From NCBI GenBank assembly GCA_026008535.1, contig BRKX01000014.1:49339006-49403005 (forward strand): 64,000 nt of DNA, read 5' to 3'. Positions 35,180-47,808 of the stretch are shown here, one piece after another. The position numbers were made by a program, and so were the translations under genes. Under the pieces are notes generated by a model, which made no database searches, was not told the DNA's origin, and saw only the letters and a program-made list of their open reading frames with translations. This DNA is from Perilla frutescens. Its lineage: Eukaryota > Streptophyta > Magnoliopsida > Lamiales > Lamiaceae. The stretch's first letter is position 1; each line of letters starts with the position of its first letter.

Positions 35180-35532
35180 TTTCCACCTTTGGCCCTATTG
35201 GTATTTCCTGTCACCATGGAGTTACCTGCCAAAAAAACAAAACAAAACAAAGGAATATCATCATTGCCATATGATTTTTACTCTTAAGTTTATCACAAAG
35301 ACAGACTAAGAGAGGGAGGAAGGAACACTATGCGTATTCAATCCAGTCTCAACACAAGAGACCAACCCAAATCATAGATACAAGTCTCAGGTCTCACAAG
35401 ATCATTAACCATCATTTAACTTTAATCAACCTAGCTTTTGAACCAAAGGAAAATCACCATGTATCTGCCCTAGGGGCTCAGTTGTTACCCTGGCTTCAGG
35501 TCAGGATAACTCAAAGCATCACCAACTTTGAT

Positions 35533-38500
35533 TCAACCTAAGTCCATGTTTGAGGACTTTTTGCAGGCTTCCAGCTTTGCAACTGAGAGGCACTTAGTGC
35601 CCATATCTGCAGGGTTGAATTCAGATGGGATTTTATCCAACAACACTTCTCCTTTCTCTACTATGTCTCTTATGAAATGGTATCTTACATCAATATGCTT
35701 TGTTCTATCATGGAAGACTGGATTCTTACAAAGTTGGATAGCAGATTGGTTGTCTGAATAAAGCAATGGCTTATCATCAATGAAATTAATTTCATATAAC
35801 ACACCATTCAACCAAATAGCTTCTTTTACAACTTCTGTAGCTGCAATGTACTCAGATTCTGTAGATGATAAAGCAACTATACTCTGTAACTGAGATTTCC
35901 AACTTATACAAGAACCACATAATGTAAACACATATGATGTTGTAGATTTTCTTTGATCCCTATCATTGGCATAGTTAGAATCTATATAGCCAATGCATTT
36001 GACACCATCAGGGTATTTTGAAAAAATTAGACCTTGAGAAGCTGTGGACTTTAGATATCTCATTAACCATTTAAGAGCTTCCCAACGAGGCAGCCCAGGG
36101 TTTGCCATGTACCTACTTAAACAGGATACAGCATAGGCTATGTCAGGCCTAGTGCTGATCATAAGGTACATAACAGAACCCAGAGCATTGGCATAGGGGA
36201 CTCCAGACATGTCACTCAAGTCAGTGTCACTTCTGGGATACTGATCTTAACTTAATTGAAAATGGGATGCAAGAGGGACATTCACAGGTTTACACAAATC
36301 CATATCAAATCTTTTTAGCACTTGTTCAACATAAGGGGATTGATGAAGTAATAGAGTGTGTGTGCTTCTGTCTCTGTCAATATTCATACCTAGGATTTTC
36401 CTTGCATTCCCCAAATCTTTCATGTTGAAGTTTTCACTCAGGCAGGATTGAACATGCTTCAAGGTTTTCAGGCAGGGGCTTATCAGAAGCATATCATCAA
36501 CATAAAGCAGTAAAAACATAGGCACAGTAGATTTCATGTAATACAGACAATGATCAAATTGACTTCTAGAGAAATTTAAGCTTTTCATGCATGTATCAAA
36601 CTTGATGTTCCATTGTCTGGGTGATTGTTTTAATCCATATAGTGACTTTTTAAGCAAGCAAACATGATCAGGATGTAGTTTATCTTCAAAACCTTCAGGT
36701 TGTTTCATATAAATGTTATTTTCTAATTCACCATGCAGAAAGGCAGTTGTCACATCTTGCTTTATTTTAAATAGCCACTTACATTCAACAAGAGAGCATG
36801 CATCAGGTTTTTCCACAAGAACCCAAGTTTTGTTATCAAGCAGAGAATTCATTTCACATTTCATTGCTTCCTTCCATTTATCTGATTCAGCACATGTTAT
36901 AGCTTCTTTATAAGTTTTAGGCTCAGATAAATCAACATTATTGAACACATTGAATGCATACATTGACAAATTACAACCATCATACTTAGTGGGAGCCTTA
37001 ATTGTTCTCCTAGGCCTATCTCTGGACAATTTATAGTTATCAAGGTTCTCATGCTCAGGTTCATGCTCAACAGTTTGTTCATGCTCAGACTCAGATGATT
37101 CAGATTCAGAAACATTAACATGAGCATACTTGTCAGGTTCAGAGTCATGATTAGATGCAGAATCAGAGGGGCTGATGTTATCATGCACATGAGAGTGGTC
37201 ATTTGGAACATTGAACTCAGGGAACTCTGGTGGGGGAGGGTCCACCTTAGACAAGACAGGGAAAAATATAGGGGATTCAAGTTTCTCCACCTCACAAGGA
37301 GCAGCAGAAAGTGAGGATTCATTTAAGAATGGAAAGTCAGATTCATTAAATGAAACATCTCTACTGATACAAGTTTTAAAACCAGGCAGAGTTTTATCCC
37401 ATAATCTATACCCTTTAACTCCATCAGGGTATCCCAGAAATATGCATTTCCTAGCTCTAGGTTCAATTTTACTGAGTTTTTGATGAACATAGGCACTGCA
37501 ACCAAACACTCTCAGATTTGACAGGCATATAGGTTTGTCATAGAACACAGACTCAGGAAGTTTGCCCTTTAAGGGGACAGAGGGAGATCTGTTAATCAGG
37601 TAACAAGAAGTCATAAGAGCTTCTCCCCAAAATTTCTCTCCAAGGCCTGAGCCAGCCAAGAGGCTTCTAACTCTCTCAAGGAGAGTTCTATTCATCCTCT
37701 CAACAACCCCATTTTGCTGGGGGTTGTAAGGCACAGACTTGTGCCTCTTGATCCCAAGATCAGAGCACTAGTTATCTATAAGTTGATTACAGAATTCTAG
37801 ACCATTATATGTTCTTAGATACTTGATGTTTTTATTAGTTTGGTTTTGAATTGCTACAGACCACTTAGAAAATTTTTCAAAGACTTCAGATTTATTTTTC
37901 ATTAGGAACACCCAGGTCTTTCTTGAAAAATCATCAATCATAGACAGAAAAAACACATTACCTCCATGGGTTGGGACCTTTGCTGGTCCCCACACATCTG
38001 CATGTATATACGTAAGAATATCAGAACTTAGTTGAGCTTTAGGATAAGGACCAGACACAGGGAAGGGCAACTTGTGTTGCTTTCCCATCAAACATGGCTC
38101 ACAAAATGACATGCTGGATACTTTATCATGCTTGAAAGCACCATATTTTCTTAGGATTTCTAAGCCCTTATTACTCATATGCCCTAATCTGGCATGCCAC
38201 AAAGCTGTTTTATCATTTTGCACCAAGTTTGCAGTTTGAACAGGCACAGAGTAAGCATGAACATCATACAAGTCTCCTTTTCTAGGAGCATCAAAGCATA
38301 ACATGGAATTCATTCTGAATTGAAAGCTTTTATGATTCACAGAGCCAAAGAGGTGTTGGTCAGCAAGTTTGGAGACAGATAGAAGATTGAATTTCAATTT
38401 TGGAACATATCTGACATCATGAAGGGTAATCATACTTTCATTTTCAAATCTAAGACACACATAACCTCTTCCAATTATTTCACATTGCTGACCATCAGCC

Positions 38501-39669
38501 AAAGCAACAACACCAGAGTTTATAAGTTGCAGATTTTGAAATATGTGCTTGTGTGGAGTGACATGAAAGGTGCAAACTGAATCTATAAGCCACTCAGACT
38601 CATGCACATTATCAGACACAGCATTAGTAAAGTTTATGAATTGAAAATCAGAATGCACCATGTAGAGTTCACCATTTTCATGATTGTCATTGTGTTCAGA
38701 GTGTTCAAAGTACATGACATTATTAGCTTGATTATTCCCAAACCCCCTATCCCTTTTAGGTTGTTTGCATCTGTTTGAGTAATGCCCAGGCTTCCCACAG
38801 TTCCAACAGTTCTTTTTGTGTTTGAAATCTGTGTTTTGATGTTGGGGAAAGTTTTGGTTTCTGGGAGGGTTAAACTCAGAGGAAATGGGAAAAGGGCCAG
38901 AGCTTTGGGCTTGATTTTGATTTCTGGGGTATTGGGAGTATATCTCACAAAGGTTGTGGGTTCTGGTGTTGCTTGGAAGATTATGAGCACGATTGTATTC
39001 CCTCCTGTGCCTCTCAGCAGCAAGAACACTTGGATTTTCAGGGTTTGGTCTAAAAGGTTTTGGGTTGTTGTTTCTGTTGATATAAAGGATCTCATTTTGC
39101 AAGGGCTTGGACTGCAGTTTTTTCAACTCGTTTTCTTTAGCTTTAAGCCCAGAGACAATCATATCACATGTGACCTTAGAACCCCCATATTTTAAAGCTG
39201 ATTTAACTTCAGAAAAGACTTCAGGTATAGCACCAAGCAGGATTTGAGGGGCATATTTTTCAAGGGTATTATCCCCAGCAAGTTTTAAATCTTTTAGAAG
39301 TTTGTTGAAATCATGCATGTTTGAATCAATGTCTTTAGAGGGATCCATTTGAAAAGTCATGATTTGATTTTGCAAAGAATATGCAGACTCTTCAGAATTA
39401 GCCACAAACAAAGCAGTCAAGGCATCCCACAGATCTTTAGCACATTTATGATGAGACACTTGCCTAACAACAGCACTGCTTAAGTTTAGTAAAATTGTAG
39501 CTCTTGCACCAGCATTAAGTTTAACACGGTTTTTATCTGCTTCATTTTCATCAATTCTTTCAAATATAGCATCTTGTAGATTTTCTTTTGTCAAAATACA
39601 CTCAACCCTAGTTTGCCAATCACCAAAATCATCCTTTCCATTGAAAGGAACAACACTCAAGTTATTCAT
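35533..39669 (-). pseudogene. copia-A gag-pol polyprotein with two stops and an RT deletion
   Basis: A single frame runs from 39669 (MNNLSVVPFNGKDDF) to 35533: gag with CAKDLWDALTALF, zinc knuckle CWNCGKPGHYSNRC, protease WLIDSVCTFH (Gly of DSG replaced by Val), pre-integrase LWHARLGHMS, integrase IDDFSRKTWVFL and PQQNGVVERMNR, RT LYGLKQSPRQW and YVDDMLL, then RNase H STTSYVFTLCGSCISWKSQ with ADMGTKCL near the end. In-frame stops lie at about 37768 and 36247. WLFKIKQ joins directly to DVTTAFLHGE at about 36762, so the intervening RT segment of about 70-75 residues is deleted in frame. The element needs partners to move. Confidence 0.93.
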
Positions 39670-40432
39670 TTTCACAGATTCACACAGAATAACACTGAGA
39701 TCACAGAAGATTCTCAAATAACCAGATTAATCTACAAGAATATCAGGATGATCACCAAATCACAGGAGAAAACACTCCACAGGTCCAAAGAAGGGTGCAC
39801 AAGGGGAATCTAGAGCTGAGGCTATCCCAGTTCTCAGCACAGATTGATCTGTGGAGCAGGGGTTCACTCAGGTCAATCCCAAAACCCAACTAGGCCAACA
39901 ACCAAACTTAGGGCACTAAGTTTAACCACAGCAACTCTGTAGACAGAGTTTTCAGAACAGATTCCTTCCAGGAATCACAACAAACAGTTTTAAGACACTA
40001 CCAAGATTGCAGAGAACTTAGAGCAACAGAGAGACAAAAAATAACACTAGATCAACCGAAAACCCCTTTCCTCGACTGAAGATCCCTTACCAAAAAATAG
40101 CTATCGGGGCAACCCGCTTTGAGGAGACCCACAGGGGAATCCAGACGGTCCCGACCGTAAGTTAGGTTTTTGGGAATGGCTTGGAATGCCAAGGGATAGA
40201 CAGAGATGAGAGCGGAAGCAAGGAAGCACATGATCAACAAATACCACACAGAGGAGTTTTAGGGTTTTAGGGATAATACCAGAGCCGACCCTCCTAGGCA
40301 GGGGAGGGGTCGGACTTACTGTTTTAGGAGCCCGACGGGGGCGAGAGAGGCGCGGCCCTTACCGGCGGTGGGATGTGTGAGATGGAGATAAGGGAAGTGC
40401 CCCCGGCTAGACAAACCAGGCTCTGATACCAC

Positions 40433-41297
40433 TGTTGTGGTATCGCCTAGCCAGGGTTACACAACTTGGTTCCCTCACACTTGCGGCCTCACACACGCGC
40501 TACTCAAGTAGCTATGACCCAAGAACAATAGAAAATCAAAGCACTAGAACTATTACAGACTAGGAGTTTCACAGAAGGTGTTTCGGCAGAGAAGCTTCAA
40601 ACTGGGGCTTCAACTTTGTTCTTCAACTTGAACAGAGCCTCAGAGAAGTAGATCTAATGGATCTACAGTTCTTCTTCACCGGCTAGGGGCTATAGTTCTT
40701 CAGTTCTGCAAACACACAAAACAAAGCAAGTTAGGTTCAGAGATATTGCAGATAACAGAGCAGAAGAGAAAACACAGCCAGAGATAGTATGAATCAGTGA
40801 GTCAATCAATGGGAAAAGTGTGCCCTAGGCACGGTTTGGCTCAGATTTTCCCATGAACGGCGGCGCTAGCAACTCCGGCGACAGGAGATGCCCAGACCAA
40901 GGGGAAGGGGAAGAGAAAGCGGCAGCTAGGGTTTGAAGGGGGCGGCGATGATCGATCTTTTCTCCCTCAATAGCAGCTTCTCCCAACACTCATATGCCCA
41001 ACAGGAATCACAACACAAGATTCCGGCAAGAGAAACCGTGGGAGCAAGCTGAGAAGATCCAGAGAGAGAGAGAGAGAGAAAATGCTAGATAGAGTCGTGA
41101 GGTGAGTGATGAAAGGGGAGAGAGATCCATCTCTAGTTAAAGAGGCTTTTGGAGCATCGAGAAGCAGCAGCAATAAAGATGCTTAGTTAATAGGGAGATG
41201 GACCGTCGGGTAGGGTTAGGGGTTTAGGGCTTGGGTCCGGTTAGATATTTAATTAGGAACTGGGCTGAGTGAAATAGCAATTGGGCCAACACCAACA
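40433..41297 (-). repeat. copia-A LTR (5' LTR on the minus strand)
   Basis: Adjoins the primer-binding site. Same termini as 34300-35179. Confidence 0.95.
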
Positions 41298-43337
41298 TAT
41301 GTGACATCTCATCTATCTGAAGGTATAGATCAAAGTGCCTTATACAGCTCTTCAGAAATCATTTCAGAAGAGTAATAATTATCAGAAATAATTGACCTAA
41401 AGAAGAAAAGGCCAGGCTCAAGTGTGACCATTGTGGGGGTGTTGGGCATCTAAAAAAGGATTGTTTTGAATTCATTGGTGTTCCTGACTGGTACAGGAAA
41501 TTTAAAGGAGATAAGGCCAAAGGTAAGGCACTTTGTGTCATGGAAGGAACTGATGCTTCTAAGACAATTTCTGCAGTTCCTCAGAAAGGTAGTAGATCTG
41601 AGCCAACTGGTTTGGACAATGTAGCACACATGATTCAAACAAAGGCAGCTAAACATGTTGCTGCTTACCTCAAACATGGTAATGGATCACAATTACTCTC
41701 TACAGATGGTGGTCTGAATACTGCACACATGGCAGAAGTAGACTTAGGTGACACACCTATTGATTTCTCCGGGCATTATGCCTTTGGAGTTTCCACATCT
41801 ATCACTCAGGAAGAGTGGATAGTTGACTCAGGTGCCAGCACACACATGTGCTACAATCTGGGTTTACTTACCAATTTGAGGAAATTAAAACATCCTCTGC
41901 AGATTTTTCTGCTAGATGGCAGCAGCATATGGTCTTTCATGGTAGGGGGCAGCTGTACTTGTTAACAGTCACATTGTTCTGCAGAATGTTGTTTTTGCTC
42001 GAGGCTTTACTCACAATTTACTTTCAGTTGGGCAACTGACTAAGGAATTACCAGGAAGGGTCAAGTTTCTATCATCTCATTGTCTGATACAGAGTATTCA
42101 AAGTGAGAATATCCTTGGCATATGCAAACTGAAGAGAAATTTATATGTGTTTCCCCAAGAAACACATTCACCTGATCTCTGCCAACTCTATTTCTGCCCC
42201 TTATAGCTGATTTGCATCACCTGTTAGGGCATCCTTCTGCCACTGCTATGAAGCACTTACCTTCTTGCAAGAAGAGATTTAGAGAAGCTGACTTTGATGC
42301 ACTGCACTCTTGTGACATTTGTCATCTGGCTAAGCAACAAAGAAATCATTTCCCAGTGCTGCACAGACGTTACCAGGTTTTATTTGATTGGTCCACATGG
42401 ATGTCTGGGGTCCCTGCAGAGATGCTAGCATTTCCAACACTCCATATATTTTGACAGTGGTTGAAGATAATTCAAGGGCAACCTGGACTTCTTTGTTCCA
42501 AAGCAAGTTACAGGTTTGGCATATAGTTCAGAGTTTTATCTTGATGGTTAAAACTCAATTCCACACATCCATACAGATCCTTCGAACAAATAATGGGACA
42601 GAGTTTATTAATGCTAAGTTCCAGTCCTTGTTGCAGGCACATGGCATTATTCACCAGAGGTCCTGTTCTTACTTCCCACAACAAAATGAGATTGTGGAGA
42701 GGAAGCATAGGCATTTATTGCAAGTTGCTCGTGCTCTAATGTTTCAAAGTAAACTGCCCTCTCATTTTTGGCCTTATTCAATTAACAGGCTACCTTCTGC
42801 AGTTTTACAGTGGGAATGTCCTTTTGGTGTTTTGTTTGGGCGGCCACCTTCGTTTGACCAGTTACACCTTTTTGGCTGATTGGTTTATAAGGCAAATATC
42901 TTGCCCTCCAAGTCCAAATTTTCCCCTCGTAGTCTCCAGTGCATATTCCTGGGGCATGCACCTCATCATAAAGGTGTCATCTTGTATGATCTGGCTGCTT
43001 AGAAAATATGCATTGGGAGGGATGTTGAGTTTGTTCCTACTATTTTCCCTCTACAATCTACAGCAGTACCTTCACTACCTTTTTCATCATTTGATGATCA
43101 ACTTTCATCTCCTATTCAGCCTTTGGACACTGATGTTCCATGTTTATCACCTTCACATACTTTCTTGCCTACACCTCACCAAGATGATCAGGCACCAGAA
43201 GATGACAAGCAGTTACAAACAGTTGATCAGCGTGCTTCCCTAGAGTTAATTGACAAGCTTGTCCTCAGAAGAAGCACAAGAAAGCATTATTAATATCGAT
43301 TAATATCTTTGCAAAAAAGATAATGTGACATGCAAAA

Positions 43338-43570
43338 AAAGCATAGAAGTATATCTTTGCATGGACCACTATGTTGTATACACACCCCGTTAGATCAAGT
43401 TAGTTATACTATTGAGATGTATAGCCATCGATTCTAGCTTGAATCTTATGCTGAGTATTGAACGCTGAGTATTGTATATAAATAAGGGAGCTCTATATAT
43501 AATATGTGAGTTTTACCGAATAAAATTGGCTTGGTTCCTATGCAAAATATTGCATATTAGAAAATCTTCA
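43338..43570 (+). repeat. copia-B 3' LTR (left edge approximate)
   Basis: Shares the 33165-33390 sequence, with an added 13-bp duplication of the GCTGAGTATTG block at about 43450-43473. Confidence 0.75.
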
Positions 43571-44213
43571 GAAGGCCGTTTCTGGCGACGGCGAGGGCTT
43601 GGGAGAGGAGAGAGCGTAGGGAAGGAATAATGGGAGGAGTGGCAACGTGTCGGGCAGTGCGCAGGAGCTGCATGCTGGGGCTGCTGCGCGTAGGAGATGA
43701 GAGAAACTGGGCGGCGTCAGGGGCTGCGCGCTGGGCCAAACTTCTCCAGCCGTCTTTTCTCCGGCATTTATTTTTCTCCTATCTTCTCCGGTCAAACTTT
43801 GCAAGTTCCTATCCATCTCTCATCTCGTCTTCTTCTCCGGCCAAATTTTGAAAAAGTTGCAGGGGCCGACTCGCTCGTGTAGAGGAGAAGAGAGAGATTT
43901 GTTTTTCTATATTTTTTTTAAAATATTAATTTGATGGTATTACATTAAATGTGCATAATTTAAATATTTTTAAGAAAATATGACTAATTTATTTATTTTT
44001 TAAAATTTTACGTGGCTAGTTATCCATAATTTTCGGTTTTGACTCTAACATTTTATTTATTCCATTAATTAAGCCAAGAAAACAATCTAGTCGATATATA
44101 TTCTTACCAAATTGCTACTTTAATCCGATCAGTCTTACAGATTTTCCTCTTGCCAAGCCCATATATAGATCTGATCAAAAGTGGGAAGGCAAGAAAGATG
44201 TAAATATTATATA
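43571..44213. other. GC-richer flank, then AT-rich DNA; no recognised gene
   Basis: 43571-43890 is GC-rich with overlapping short open frames on both strands and TTCTCCGGC repeats, resembling a gene leader or LTR interior. I recognise no protein. Confidence 0.35.
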
Positions 44214-44480
44214 TTCCATCCGTTTTATTTTATTGTTATTTTATCTATAATTAATAATTATTTTTATAGACTAATATACTCATGTCATATATGGAAAAAA
44301 AATTATTCACTTATATTTTTCCTAAAAAAAAGACAACATTTTACCTCTCTATATATTTTTATTTTTATGGTTTGGGATAGAGTTAAAATTGAGAGAGAGA
44401 TTGTGAAAATATATAAAACAACAAACATTTTGGCATAAAATAAAAAAGTAAAAATAATAATCAAAATGAAACGGAGGGAG
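44214..44480. mobile_element. Stowaway-like MITE
   Basis: Begins TTCCATCCGTTTTATTTT and ends AAAATGAAACGGAGGGAG, with TA on both sides. The left terminus is worn. 267 bp, AT-rich, noncoding; the short frames inside it on both strands are chance. Confidence 0.75.
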
Positions 44481-44825
44481 TAATTAATACAAGCAGACAA
44501 TTGACAAGTAAGATAAACTGAGTTCCTGCCAAAAATATCTAAGTTGTCTCAAAAAAAGGCACTTTGGAAAAATCCATATATATACTCACTCAATTTTAAA
44601 AAAAAAGTGTTTAGGTTTTACAACAAAAATTAAAAATAAAAAAAAGTGATAAATATACTTTCTCCATATTAAGTTGACAAAAACTTGTATGAGACCGTCT
44701 AACGGGTCGCTTACGTTAGACGGGTCAAATAAAACCCAAACCCATCCAAAATCCGCCCAAAACCCGCCCCCAAGCCCAATTTCGCCCGCAGACCCGTGTC
44801 TTACCCGCGCTCCCACGTGCAGTTA

Positions 44826-45440
44826 CTGGAGTATCACTAGGTATAAGTAAAGTATCACTAGGTATAAAGTAAAGTATCACTATGTGTAAAGTATCACTAT
44901 GTGTAAAGTATCACTAACAGTGAAGTGAAGTATCATTAACTATGAAGCGAAGTATTATTAGATATAAATTTGGCAAAATACATTAATTATTAAGTTAAGA
45001 ATCATTAGATATTATATATAAATTTGGCAAAATATCATTAACTATTAATTGAAATATCATTAGATATATATCTATTGAGTATCATTAACTGTCTGTGAAG
45101 TATCATTAATTATGGATGAAGTATCATTAACTCGGAAGTAGAGTATAATATAATATTATTGATGATTATACATTAATTATCAAATCCACCATAGATAAAT
45201 GTTATTAACTATGAGTAGAGTATCATTAGTTAGTATCATTATTTATGGGTGAAGTATCATTAACTTACATGTGAGTATTATTATTTATGGATGAAGTATC
45301 ATTAACTGACATGTGAGTATCATTATTTATGGGTGAAGTATCATCAGAGTCTTATTACTATGGAAAAAAGTATCACTAATTACAAAAGAAAGTATCAATA
45401 ATTATAAAAAAAGTATCACTAATTAGAAAGAAAAGAGTCA
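44826..45440 (+). repeat. Degenerate GTATCATTA tandem array
   Basis: Counterpart of 19836-20440. In this copy further GTATCACTAATTACAAA-type units continue to about 45645, beyond the point where the siblings diverge. Confidence 0.85.
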
Positions 45441-45930
45441 GTTTAAAACATGAGAATCGGGTCTATGAATACAATAAAAACTCATTCTTGAGTAAAAAAA
45501 AATTATTTCATTATCATAGAGAAAAATATTATTGATTACAAAATAAAGTATCACTAATTACAAAAACAAGTAACACTAATTATAAATAAAGTATCACTAA
45601 TTACAATAGAAAGTAACAGTAATTACAAATAAAAGTATCACAAATTTATACTTCAAAATTGACTTAGACATATTAGCAAACACTTGGAGGGCAACATGAT
45701 ACAACTTTTGATGAATCAAAATCCATTTCAGCGACAATATTCAGAAGAAGAACAATTTCTTATTTTTCAAACATTATCAACAACTTGCTATCTTGCTATC
45801 CATCAATTTCTTCATCAACCAATCTCCAAATCAATATTACACAACAACAAAATTAATAGCTAACACCCAAATTATTCTTAAAGAATTAGCACACAATAAA
45901 TAGAACACCGATGATTCTACTCAAATAGAA

Positions 45931-46230
45931 CAGAGTGAGGTCAAATAGAACAGAGTGAGGTCTTCGTTTTGGGGGACATTGTAGGAAAAATGAGTGGCGT
46001 TTATGTCAGTGTTTCGGAATTGAGAAGGGCATGTGTTGTTGTAGAGATCGGAGCGGGCGAGGTTGAGTGATTTCTGAGCCTGATTGAGCCGGAGGACGCG
46101 GTAGGAGACTGAGTTGTGAGTCAACTCGGCGATGGTGTTGTCGCGGCAGGTGAGTGCGAATTCGGGGAGGCCGCAGTAGGAGGGGCGGTCGCCGCCGGTG
46201 AAGGGAAAGGTTGTGTTGGTTATTTACCTT
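45931..46230 (-). pseudogene. Captured GUB_WAK_bind fragment of an LRK10-like receptor kinase
   Basis: The minus-strand frame reads FTGGDRPSYCGLPEFALTC, then ELTHNSVSYRVLRLN, NTCPSQFRN and FSYNVPQNEDLTLFY. This is the Cys-rich galacturonan-binding extracellular domain (GUB_WAK_bind) found at the N-terminus of wall-associated and LRK10L receptor kinases. The signal peptide, second WAK domain, membrane span and kinase are absent. At DLTLFY the expected next Cys is replaced by sequence from a 20-bp tandem duplication (about 45922-45961). The captured piece is GC-rich (about 58% by eye) against the AT-rich element around it. No long frame makes a functional receptor. Confidence 0.8.
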
Positions 46231-46410
46231 CGACGAAGAAGAAGAAAGGGGACAGCGGCGTGTTAGAGGGAGAGAGTGGGGTAGGGCTGGGGCTGGGCTG
46301 GGTGCAAAAAAAAAAAAAAAAAGGAAAAAAATAGATCCGGGTCGGGTTAGGATCCGTCTAACGGAAGTGATCCGTTAGACCGTCCTACAGGAGTGTGCCT
46401 CTGTTAAGTT

Positions 46411-47808
46411 ATATTTTTCTAATATATCTTAATTTCTATTTCATTGTAATATTTAGGGGGGGAATTTGGAAAAAAAAAGTATTGTTAAAAATTGAAAATA
46501 CATCAAATAATTTGCAACAAAATTAAAACATCAATCTTTCTAATTGATGAATTACAAGTATCACTAGTGACAACAATTTCTCACACAGTACTACTACACA
46601 CAGTATCAGGAGGCAAAACATCTATATATCTTTTTATTAGCAGTAATTATATATCTAGAACAAGATTAAGAAATCACAAACATATATCCTCTAATTTTTC
46701 GAGGCCAATTATCTATAAAAATTAATTATTAATTAACATGTCGATGAGGTACATATACATACATACATACATATATATATATATATATGCAAACTACGAC
46801 AACTACACACACGTACCTATATTAAAATGGTGGCTTAAAAGGAGAGTTGGCTGATCTGATGAACTATATCACACTACTGGGTATGGTGTTCTTCCTTCTT
46901 CTCTCTCTGCACTTTTCTTGCTTAATTTATTTTTGGAATATAAAATATTGACATTGACTTTGAACAAAAGTAGTGGCTGCTGACAAATGTGGGACATAGT
47001 TGATCAATTATTGATTTCATTAGTCAGACACTACTTGTCATTCTTCATTTTTTTTCTCTTTTAATTATCCCACAACCATATATAATTATTACTTGGCTGT
47101 ACAAAATAATTCAGTTTGGGGGGTGTCTAATATGAGTTGAAATTTTCTGTTACATTATTTCGTATTTCACTCCGTGTTTTATTATTAAATTTATGATTTT
47201 AATAATATTTATTATAAAATAAATATTAATTATAACATAAATAATCATAATCAATATTTATTCAAAAAAAAAATAAATTAAAAAGATTAAAAATGTAATT
47301 CGCAAGAAATGTTGACAGTGAAGAAGAGAAAACAGGGTACTTCTAAACTGAAATTGATGTTTGAAAGTCGAAAAAGTTGACAATCGAAAAAAATCTAAAA
47401 CATGTGAAGAAGAAAAGAAGGGAGGAGAGAGAATGTTTTTGTTTTTTTTTCTTTTGTTTTTTTTTTTCTCAATTTTGATTGTTTGTTTATTTTTTATTTT
47501 GTAATTAAGATCATTTTGGTCTAAAGTCATCGCTAAAAGAAATACTTTTAAAATTTAGTAGTTAAAATAATTTTTTTAAATCTTAACTCGCTAAAAAAAA
47601 AAGTTAGATCTAAAAGATGTTGCACTAATAAACTTAACGGAAACTACAGTGAAAGCAACAAATTCAACAACTTAAAGCAATACAAGCTAAAGATCAAAAT
47701 AACAACACAATAGTTGAAGAAAATAACATGTTCCATCATTACATTATTTCAACTATATATCATCACACGTTCCATTAATCCATTTTTCTCTTTATAAATA
47801 ACAACATA
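46411..47808. other. AT-rich noncoding DNA
   Basis: No gene is seen. It contains a (CATA)n(TA)n microsatellite at 46752-46788. The 90-codon minus frame at 47258-47530 is Lys/Phe-rich low complexity. Confidence 0.5.
46752..46788. repeat. (CATA)n(TA)n microsatellite
   Basis: Simple tandem tetranucleotide then dinucleotide repeats. Confidence 0.9.

Larger units (their letters stand above)
34300..41297 (-). mobile_element. Full-length copia retrotransposon (copia-A)
   Basis: The 5-bp duplication TATGT flanks it (34295-34299 and 41298-41302). LTRs of 880 bp (34300-35179) and 865 bp (40433-41297) are nearly identical, begin TGTTGTGGTATCGCC and end GGGCCAACACCAACA. The primer-binding site complement GGCTCTGATACCA lies at 40419-40431 and a purine-rich tract (plus-strand complement TTTCCACCTTTGG) at 35180. 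High LTR identity indicates recent insertion. Confidence 0.96.
33486..43260 (+). pseudogene. copia-B gag-protease-integrase, split by copia-A
   Basis: The part before the nested element (33486-34299) is gag with TADLFDGKNFHHW, RGLISRNKLS and LWDKLHWRFG, broken by stops near 34046. The part after it (41303-43260) continues with a CCHC-type knuckle CDHCGGVGHLKKDC, the protease motif WIVDSGASTHM, the pre-integrase HHLLGHPSATAMKHL and integrase (VHMDVWGPC, LRTNNGTEF, then FPQQNEIVERKHRH). Several frameshifts and stops separate these pieces. The remainder to the right LTR lacks RT motifs, so RT and RNase H are deleted. Confidence 0.85.
33165..43570 (+). mobile_element. Defective copia retrotransposon (copia-B), host of nested copia-A
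   Basis: Its LTRs share the block from about GCATGGACCACTATG through TGTTAGATCAAG to AGAAAATCTTCA (right edges 33390 and 43570). The left boundary is unclear and placed at about 33165 and 43338. TGGTATCAAGAGCC directly after the left LTR is the initiator-Met primer-binding site. The interior encodes gag, protease and integrase but no RT or RNase H, so the element cannot move on its own. Copia-A (34300-41297) interrupts it in gag. No clean 5-bp outer duplication was found. Confidence 0.85.
44676..46401 (+). mobile_element. Pack-MULE 2 (sibling of 19687-21390, LRK10-like cargo)
   Basis: Starts GACAAAAACTTGTATGAGAC and ends AGGAGTGTGCCTC, as in the sibling. The flanking 9-mers TATTAAGTT (44667-44675) and TGTTAAGTT (46402-46410) match at eight of nine positions. 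The left 800 bp tracks the sibling closely up to about 45495; then the two differ completely until the last 60-70 bp. The interior carries a receptor-kinase fragment on the minus strand. 1726 bp, no transposase. Confidence 0.88.

Noticed and set aside
33486..43260. One intact copia polyprotein spanning the region
   Set aside because: The reading is two different elements in opposite orientation, each with stops or deletions.
43568..43882. Overlapping 60-80-codon frames in the GC-rich block
   Set aside because: Frames on both strands overlap, carry no domain and reflect GC content.
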